In this document: piece by piece, positions 24,236-28,614 of the stretch
Layout: every line of letters begins with the position of its first letter
How positions within the stretch are numbered: the first letter of the stretch is position 1
DNA from: JANPEF01 sp046596055
Lineage (GTDB): Bacteria > Eisenbacteria > RBG-16-71-46 > DASYSL01
Assembly: GCA_046596055.1 (NCBI GenBank)
Contig: JBKJNH010000304.1
Location: forward strand, 1-28,614
Direction: 5' to 3'
DNA length: 28,614 bases
The notes under the pieces: generated by a model
What the model was told of the DNA's origin: nothing
Databases searched by the model: none
The model's input: only the letters and a program-made list of their open reading frames with translations
Made by a program: the position numbers and the translations under genes

Positions 24236-25117
24236 TTATGTGCCGACGTTTCGATCGTACGGCAGTGGCGCGCCGTCCGCCGGCCACCAGCGCTTGAGGG
24301 TGCGCACGTAGAACGGCAACACCAGCGCGACGAGCACCAGCCCTCCCCCGAGGAGCCAGCCGGAATCGTCGCGCATCGACGCGGCCGCCGCGGTCATGCC
24401 CTCCTCGGCGTCGGGGCCGAGGAACAGCGTCGCGGCATAGATCAGGCCGTTGTTCGTCGCATGCGCGGCGATCGGCACCCAAAGCGAGCCGGTGCGCGCG
24501 TAGAGCACCGCGAGCGCGACCCCGATGAGGAACGCGGTGAACGGGCTGGTCGTGAAGTGCAGCGCACCGAAGATCGCCGCCGAGGCGAACACGCCGGTGC
24601 GCAGCCCGAACTTTCGCGCCCAGCGCGTGAACAGGAGTCCACGGAAGATGAACTCCTCGATCCACGGCGCGAACACCGCAAGCCCCATCCCCAGCAACAG
24701 GCGCGCGCGTGGCTCGAGAGCGTGGATCTGGCGATAGAGGAACGAGCTGTCTTCCGAGATGGCGGCGTCGAACAAGGTCGGGGCGAACACCCCCACCAGG
24801 CCCGAAAAGAGGGCGAGGATCCCGACGTTCAATCCGATCGTGGCGGCTCCGAAGCCGATCGCCGAGAGCACGTCGCCGGGCGCCGGGGGCGGGCCGTAGA
24901 CGCGCGCCACGTCGACACCGCAAAGCCGCGCGTAGGCGTGCATGACGAGGCCGAGACACGCGTAGACCACGATCGTCACGAAGCCGACGTCGCGTGCGAG
25001 CGGCCAGTGGCCGTAGGCGGCGACCGCCGCGGCCGGCACCAGCCCGAGCGCCGCGACCACGGCGACACCGCGTGCGGTGAGCCGGCCAAATGGGTGCTTC
25101 GGTTCGGCTCCGGTCAC
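24236..25117 (-). CDS. CPBP family intramembrane metalloprotease (CAAX protease / Abi type)
   Basis: A 293-residue polytopic membrane protein with about seven hydrophobic segments. The CPBP motifs are in order: WIEEFIFRG (EExxxR), FGALHF (FxxxH) and HATNNGL (HxxxN). In CAAX prenyl proteases of the Rce1 type and in bacteriocin-immunity relatives these residues form the zinc or water-activating site. Substrates in bacteria are mostly unknown. No ATG or ribosome site exists for this frame. The best start is the GTG at 25117, which overlaps the stop of a 12-codon leader ORF, or a TTG at 25123. Either the gene is translationally coupled to the leader or a one-base error hides the true ATG at 25152. 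Confidence 0.87.
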   Translation of the reverse strand: MTGAEPKHPFGRLTARGVAVVAALGLVPAAAVAAYGHWPLARDVGFVTIVVYACLGLVMHAYARLCGVDVARVYGPPPAPGDVLSAIGFGAATIGLNVGILALFSGLVGVFAPTLFDAAISEDSSFLYRQIHALEPRARLLLGMGLAVFAPWIEEFIFRGLLFTRWARKFGLRTGVFASAAIFGALHFTTSPFTAFLIGVALAVLYARTGSLWVPIAAHATNNGLIYAATLFLGPDAEEGMTAAAASMRDDSGWLLGGGLVLVALVLPFYVRTLKRWWPADGAPLPYDRNVGT

Positions 25118-25152
25118 GGGCAACGAATCGATTCGGCAAGGTGGCAGCGCAT
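25114..25152 (-). CDS. 12-codon leader ORF coupled to the CPBP protease
   Basis: An ATG with GGAG 5 bases upstream opens a 12-residue frame (MRCHLAESIRCP). Its TGA overlaps the GTG of the protease gene (GTGA, 25114-25117). It is the first start codon after the predicted promoter at 25174-25203. It may be a coupling leader peptide. Alternatively, it is the real N-terminus of the protease separated by a single-base sequencing or biological frameshift. Confidence 0.5.
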   Translation of the reverse strand: MRCHLAESIRCP

Positions 25153-25173
25153 GGGATCTCCGGGTCCGCCGCC

Positions 25174-25203
25174 ATTAGACGCGAGGCGTGCGCGTGGAGT
25201 CCA
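25174..25203 (-). promoter_or_regulatory. Sigma70-like promoter for the CPBP gene
   Basis: On the minus strand TGGACT (25198-25203; 4/6) and TCTAAT (25174-25179; 5/6) are spaced by 18 bases. Transcription would begin near 25167, just 15 bases before the leader ATG at 25152. Confidence 0.45.
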
Positions 25204-25364
25204 CAGCACAACGGGCGACACGATGCAATTTCGTGCGAGCGTTTCGATTCGTTACCATGCGTTGCGCCCTGGCGGACCGGCACTTGCTGGTCCTCGTCGC
25301 TCAAGAGCTGCGTCGAGGCCGCTGGGCCATTGCCAACCCCGGATCGAGCGTGCAGATTCCCCCC

Positions 25365-25856
25365 ATGTCCGGCCTCGTTCTTCGCCTCGCGACGGTTCCC
25401 GCCGATCTTGCGCTCGTCCGAATCCTCTTTCGCGAGTACGCGGACGGGCTCGGGGTCTCGCTCGACTTCCAGGGCTTCGACGAGGAGATGGCGACGCTGC
25501 CGGGCAAGTACGCCGAGCCGGACGGCGCGATCGTGCTGGCCTTCGACGGAGCGGGGGCAGCGCTCGGTTGCGTCGCGCTCCGGCCCCTGCCCGAGCCCGG
25601 CGACTGCGAGATGAAGCGGATGTACGTGCGGGAAGCAGCGCGGGGAGCGGGGCTCGGGAGGCGACTGGCGGAGCGAATCCTGGCGGAGGCGCGGGCGCGC
25701 GGCTACCAGCGCATGTGCCTCGATACCCTCGAGACGCTCACGCCGGCAATCGCGCTCTACCGTTCGCTCGGGTTTGTTCCCACGTCGCCATACGGCGCGG
25801 ACGACGGCGTCGGTGAGGTGATCAACGGGGTGATCTACTTCGTCGCGGAGCTCTGA
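25365..25856 (+). CDS. GNAT family N-acetyltransferase
   Basis: A 163-residue single-domain GNAT protein, the usual length. The acetyl-CoA-binding motif A is MKRMYVREAARGAGLGRRLAERIL (R-G-A-G-L-G pyrophosphate loop). Motif B follows in LDTLETLTPAIALYRSLGFV, and the protein ends in YFVAEL. It transfers an acetyl group from acetyl-CoA to an amine; the acceptor is unknown. The ATG at 25365 was chosen because homologous fold starts at LVLRLATVPAD. The frame is open upstream to 25188, but that part reads as non-coding sequence. No clear ribosome site or promoter was seen. It is divergent from the CPBP gene. Confidence 0.87.
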   Translation: MSGLVLRLATVPADLALVRILFREYADGLGVSLDFQGFDEEMATLPGKYAEPDGAIVLAFDGAGAALGCVALRPLPEPGDCEMKRMYVREAARGAGLGRRLAERILAEARARGYQRMCLDTLETLTPAIALYRSLGFVPTSPYGADDGVGEVINGVIYFVAEL

Positions 25857-25870
25857 GGCGCGAGTTCGAT

Positions 25871-25908
25871 GCTGTCGTTGATGGTCGACAGCGAGAGCAG
25901 TGCGCTCT
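25871..25908. terminator. Two stem-loops between convergent genes (possible bidirectional terminator)
   Basis: GCTGTCG (25871-25877) pairs with CGACAGC (25886-25892) around an 8-base loop. AGAGC (25894-25898) pairs with GCTCT (25904-25908) around AGTGC. They occupy the 52-base gap between the GNAT stop and the DUF4097 stop. No clear T-tract follows on either strand, so rho-independent action is uncertain. Confidence 0.4.
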
Positions 25909-27204
25909 TCACTTTCCCTTCTTCGGCGGTGGCGGGGGCGTCGGCGCTTCGTCGTCCTCGTCGTGCTCGTGCACGCTCTCGCCCTTCATGATCCACTTGA
26001 ACTCGCCCTTGCGCTCGCGTTCGCTCTCGCGCCAGGTCTCGGCGAAGCGCCGCAGCATGGCCTTGTCACCGGGCGCGAAGAGCTGGATCGCGCCCTGGAA
26101 CGACTCGAGCTCCACGTCGGCCTTGCCCGTGCCGACGACGAACTCGAAGCGCTTGCCCTTGTCCTTGCGCGACAGGCGGATCGGAAACGGGGCCTCGAAG
26201 TCCCCGGCGTAGGTCGACACCGTGACCGTCGCGTTCGAGCGGTCGTTCATGCCCATGGCGATGTCGCCACTGTGCGTGGCGAAGCGGTAGGAGCCGCCAT
26301 CGAACATCTTTCCGTCGAACAGCACGGCGCCGTTCACGGTCGTCGCCTCGACGTCCCGCGAGGAGAGGTCGATCAGCTGGATGTCGCCGTTGACGGCCTC
26401 GGCCTGGATCACGCCCGCGACCTTCATCAGCCGCACGGCGTCGTTGACCGAGCTCACCATGATGGTCCCGGTGGCGTCGGACAAATCGACGATGCCTTCG
26501 ACGGAGCGCAGCTCGATGTTGCCCGAGGCACGCTTGACGATGATGTCTCCGCGCACGGTCTCGACGTTGATGCCGCCCTCGACACCGTCGGCCGTCACGT
26601 CGTTGTAGACCCCGCTGAGCTGGATGGGCATCCACGCCGGCAGCGTCAGGCGGTACTCGATCGACTTCGAGGGGCCCATGCGCGACGTCGACCGCACGCG
26701 GAGGACGCCGCGGAGGTTCTTGACGTCGATCCAGTCACCCCGCGAGTGCTCGGCCTGGATGCGCACGGCATCCCGGGGCCAGGTCGCGATCATGATCTCG
26801 CCACCGAAATTGTTGAGGTCGAGCTTCGTCCCCCGCCGCACGACGACGGTCGTGTCGGTCGAGCCCCGACCCTTCCGCGCGTCGCGATCGCTCTTGTATT
26901 CGCGGTAGCTGCGCGGACGCGGCGCGGGCGCCGGTGCGGCCCGCGGTGACGGCGCGGCCGGCGGCGCCGACGGTGCCACCTGCGCAACCAACGCCTCGAG
27001 ATCCACGAGGGTGATCCGCGTGACCTGGTCGATCGTCTCAGCGATCCGTGCCTGCTCGGCTGCATCCTCCGCCGCAGTCGCCGCGGCCGGAACGCCGAGC
27101 ATGGAGCAGCCGTCGCCGGCCAGCACCGGTGGAGCGAACGCCAGCGTCGGCGCAAGTGCCAGCGCGATCGCGAGCGCGATCGATTCGATCGGACGCTCGC
27201 GCAT
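25909..27204 (-). CDS. Exported DUF4097-type beta-helix protein
   Basis: A 431-residue protein with a signal peptide (ALAIALALAPTLAFAPPVLA). An Ala/Pro-rich linker with conserved charge follows (residues about 75-110). A long run of short beta-strand repeats occupies about 120-400: LDLNNFGGEIMIATW, INVETVRGDIIVKRASGNIELRSVEG, AEAVNGDIQLIDL, ATTVNGAVLF and THSGDIAMGM. This GDI/NG repeat pattern is that of DUF4097 proteins, which form right-handed beta-helix-like solenoids. They commonly sit beside ECF sigma / anti-sigma pairs. The tail is His/Asp/Glu-rich, then poly-Pro and Lys. The ATG at 27204 overlaps the anti-sigma stop (TGATG); a GTG three bases upstream is an alternative. It is likely a target or sensor of the sigma circuit, by context only. 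Confidence 0.85.
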   Translation of the reverse strand: MRERPIESIALAIALALAPTLAFAPPVLAGDGCSMLGVPAAATAAEDAAEQARIAETIDQVTRITLVDLEALVAQVAPSAPPAAPSPRAAPAPAPRPRSYREYKSDRDARKGRGSTDTTVVVRRGTKLDLNNFGGEIMIATWPRDAVRIQAEHSRGDWIDVKNLRGVLRVRSTSRMGPSKSIEYRLTLPAWMPIQLSGVYNDVTADGVEGGINVETVRGDIIVKRASGNIELRSVEGIVDLSDATGTIMVSSVNDAVRLMKVAGVIQAEAVNGDIQLIDLSSRDVEATTVNGAVLFDGKMFDGGSYRFATHSGDIAMGMNDRSNATVTVSTYAGDFEAPFPIRLSRKDKGKRFEFVVGTGKADVELESFQGAIQLFAPGDKAMLRRFAETWRESERERKGEFKWIMKGESVHEHDEDDEAPTPPPPPKKGK

Positions 27205-27935
27205 CACCGGGCGCTCGCGAGGACGGTGGCCTGGCGCAACATCTCGACCTTCTTCTTCATGGTCTTCGACAGGTGCTCCTGCAGGTAAGGGTTTGCGGGA
27301 TCATCAGCCAGCGCCTGCTGCGCCTGCGCCGTCGCCAGGTCGATGATCTTGAGGTTCGTCTCGATCGTGCGCACGGTCTCGGGATCGAGCTCCGCGCGCT
27401 TGGACGCCAGCACCTGCTCGAGCTGCCGCAACTCGCCGGCAAGCTCCCCTCCCTCGGGCTTCGCGGTCGCGGCGGCCGTCGTCACCGGCGCTTGCCCGGT
27501 GGCACCGCCGACCGAATCGGGCGTCCGCGCGGCCATGCCCGACTGCGTCGCGTTGCGGCCCGCGAACCAGCTCACGCCACCCGACAGCGCGACCAGCGTC
27601 AGGCCCGCGGCCACGAGCTGCGGCCAGGACAGGATCAGGCCACGCCGCGCCCGCTCGACGGTGCGGGGCGCACCGTGCGGCCTGGCGGATCGCTCCGCCG
27701 CCGCGTGCGTGTCGCGGGCGAACGCCGCGATGCGCGCCTCGATGCCCGGCCACAGATCGACGTCCGGCGCGCGTTCCGGCAGCGTGCGCGCCCGGTCCAT
27801 CACGGCGCGCAGACCGGAGAGCGTGGTCGCGCACGACTCGCACGTCCCGAGGTGCGCCTCGAGCAGCGCGCGCTCCTCGGTCGTGAGGCCGTCGTCCGCG
27901 TACTCGGACAGTCGGTCGGTCCAGGCGTCGGTCAT
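27204..27935 (-). CDS. Anti-sigma factor with zinc-finger (zf-HC2) domain
   Basis: A 243-residue membrane protein. The N-terminal zinc-binding anti-sigma motif is His28-x3-Cys32-x2-Cys35 in AHLGTCESC, preceded by LSEYADDGLTTEERALL. A single hydrophobic segment (LVAAGLTLVALSGGVSWFAG, about residues 105-125) places the rest outside the cytoplasm. The outer part ends in a helical region rich in Glu/Lys/Gln (LRQLEQVLASKRAELDPETV). It binds and holds the ECF sigma factor encoded just upstream. The start at 27935 is favoured over an ATG at 27953 because GGAGGAG lies 9 bases before it. The earlier ATG instead overlaps the sigma stop and has no ribosome site. Confidence 0.9.
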   Translation of the reverse strand: MTDAWTDRLSEYADDGLTTEERALLEAHLGTCESCATTLSGLRAVMDRARTLPERAPDVDLWPGIEARIAAFARDTHAAAERSARPHGAPRTVERARRGLILSWPQLVAAGLTLVALSGGVSWFAGRNATQSGMAARTPDSVGGATGQAPVTTAAATAKPEGGELAGELRQLEQVLASKRAELDPETVRTIETNLKIIDLATAQAQQALADDPANPYLQEHLSKTMKKKVEMLRQATVLASAR

Positions 27936-27952
27936 GCCGTTCGTCTCCTCCA

Positions 27953-28540
27953 TCAGCGGTCGAGATGCGCGCGCAGGATCATCCGTGCGCGGTGCAGCTG
28001 GGCCTTCGTCGTTCCCGTCGTCACGCCGAGCAAGCCGGCGATCTCCTCGTGCTTGTAGCCTTCGACATCGTGAAGCACGAACACCTGGCGTGCTCCCGGC
28101 GGCAGCTTCACGATCGCGGCCTCGAAGTCGACGCTCAGGTCCGTTCCCGCCACGCGGGCGGGAAGGGTTTCGAGCACCGTCTCGTCCTCGACGTGGCGTT
28201 CGCGTTGCAGCTTCAGCACCTGCCGCCGGGCGAGGAACACGTTGACCGCGAGCCGATGGAGCCACGTCCCGAAGGCGGACTCCCCGCGAAACTGGTCGAT
28301 CTTCTGCCACGCCCGGACGAACGCGTCCTGGGTGGCCTCGGCCGCCTCGTCGGGCGAGAGCATCCGCCGGGCGAGGGCATGGACGCGGCCGACGTGCGCC
28401 CGGTACAACCGCTCGAAGGCACGAAAGTCCCCGGCCGCCGCGCGGGATGCATCCGCGGCGTCCGCTTGCCACGAGCCGGGAGCCGGGGACAGACCCGGAA
28501 CCGCGCTCAAGACCGTCGCTTCGGGGCTGGCCGAGTCCAT
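27953..28540 (-). CDS. ECF-type RNA polymerase sigma factor
   Basis: A 195-residue sigma-70 family protein of the extracytoplasmic-function group. Region 2 spans about residues 35-105: FERLYRAHVGRVHALARRML, EATQDAFVRAWQKIDQFRGES, FGTWLHRLAVNVFLARRQ. Region 4 spans about 140-190: LPPGARQVFVLHDVEGYKHEEIAGLLGVTTGTTKAQLHRAR, a helix-turn-helix for the -35 element. The first 30 residues are a disordered extension. AAGGAG lies 3 bases before the ATG at 28540. The next gene is its anti-sigma factor. The upstream region is cut at the window edge, so autoregulation cannot be judged. Confidence 0.93.
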   Translation of the reverse strand: MDSASPEATVLSAVPGLSPAPGSWQADAADASRAAAGDFRAFERLYRAHVGRVHALARRMLSPDEAAEATQDAFVRAWQKIDQFRGESAFGTWLHRLAVNVFLARRQVLKLQRERHVEDETVLETLPARVAGTDLSVDFEAAIVKLPPGARQVFVLHDVEGYKHEEIAGLLGVTTGTTKAQLHRARMILRAHLDR

Positions 28541-28614
28541 GCGCTCCTTCAGATGGACCAGGGGGCGAAATGGTTGGACGGGGGTGGGTGCAGGGACCCG
28601 GAATCTAAGGTCGG

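Noticed and set aside
25188..25364. Upstream extension of the GNAT frame to 25188
   Set aside because: The extra 59 residues do not fit a GNAT fold, and the region carries the divergent CPBP promoter on the other strand.
22964..25816. A 950-codon plus-strand frame across three minus-strand genes and into the GNAT gene
   Set aside because: Composition is that of antisense high-GC DNA. It covers well-supported genes on both strands and contains no recognisable domain.

Overview
The window is a high-GC (roughly 70%), densely packed bacterial stretch with 25 confidently or plausibly coding genes, most of them in overlapping (ATGA / TGATG) operons. Several features point to a Gram-negative bacterium: outer-membrane beta-barrel and lipoprotein genes, a secreted protein ending in a FlgD-like / sorting-type C-terminal domain with a GIY...L finish, two ATP/ADP-translocase (NTT/TLC) family transporters, and an aerobic-type acyl-CoA oxidation operon. 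The style resembles uncultured FCB-like lineages such as Candidatus Eisenbacteria. That placement is an inference from gene style, not from a marker gene. No rRNA, tRNA, CRISPR or insertion sequence was found.

Layout. Positions 1-68 are a perfect palindrome, probably an assembly or chimera artefact at a contig end. It abuts the 3' part of a methylmalonyl-CoA mutase catalytic subunit (to 451). Two small lipoproteins follow: an endonuclease/exonuclease/phosphatase-fold protein (460-1341) and a CX5R protein phosphatase (1338-1913). A small minus-strand hypothetical gene (1895-2167) sits before methylmalonyl-CoA epimerase (2243-2716) and a secreted PQQ-type sugar dehydrogenase-like protein (2730-4313). 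A large minus-strand gene (4326-7574) encodes an NTT-like transporter fused to HEAT repeats and a cyclic-nucleotide-binding-like domain.

Divergent from it, behind a good sigma70-type promoter (7699-7727), lies a four-gene operon (7856-14008): an outer-membrane beta-barrel, an exported kinase-like protein, a metallophosphoesterase lipoprotein and a second NTT-family transporter. I regard this as the most interesting system here: possibly an envelope phosphorylation/dephosphorylation module with its own nucleotide transporter. A minus-strand HNH endonuclease-like gene (14030-15214) carries in-frame palindromic repeats.

From 22119 down to 15402 on the minus strand is a six-gene fatty-acyl/butyryl-CoA oxidation operon with a clear promoter (TTGAGT-17-TACAAT): acyl-CoA dehydrogenase, thiolase, 3-hydroxyacyl-CoA dehydrogenase, two more acyl-CoA dehydrogenases and a DUF362 protein. 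Enoyl-CoA hydratase and ETF are not in the window. Acetyl-CoA and propionyl-CoA metabolism (mutase, epimerase) therefore frame the region.

The right end holds a two-gene unit (secreted tandem NTF2-like protein, then a TerB-DUF697-like protein), a CPBP membrane protease behind a short leader ORF, a GNAT acetyltransferase, and an ECF sigma / anti-sigma / DUF4097 operon running in from the right edge. No stretch longer than 300 bases lacks a gene; the longest gap (7575-7855) holds the divergent promoters.
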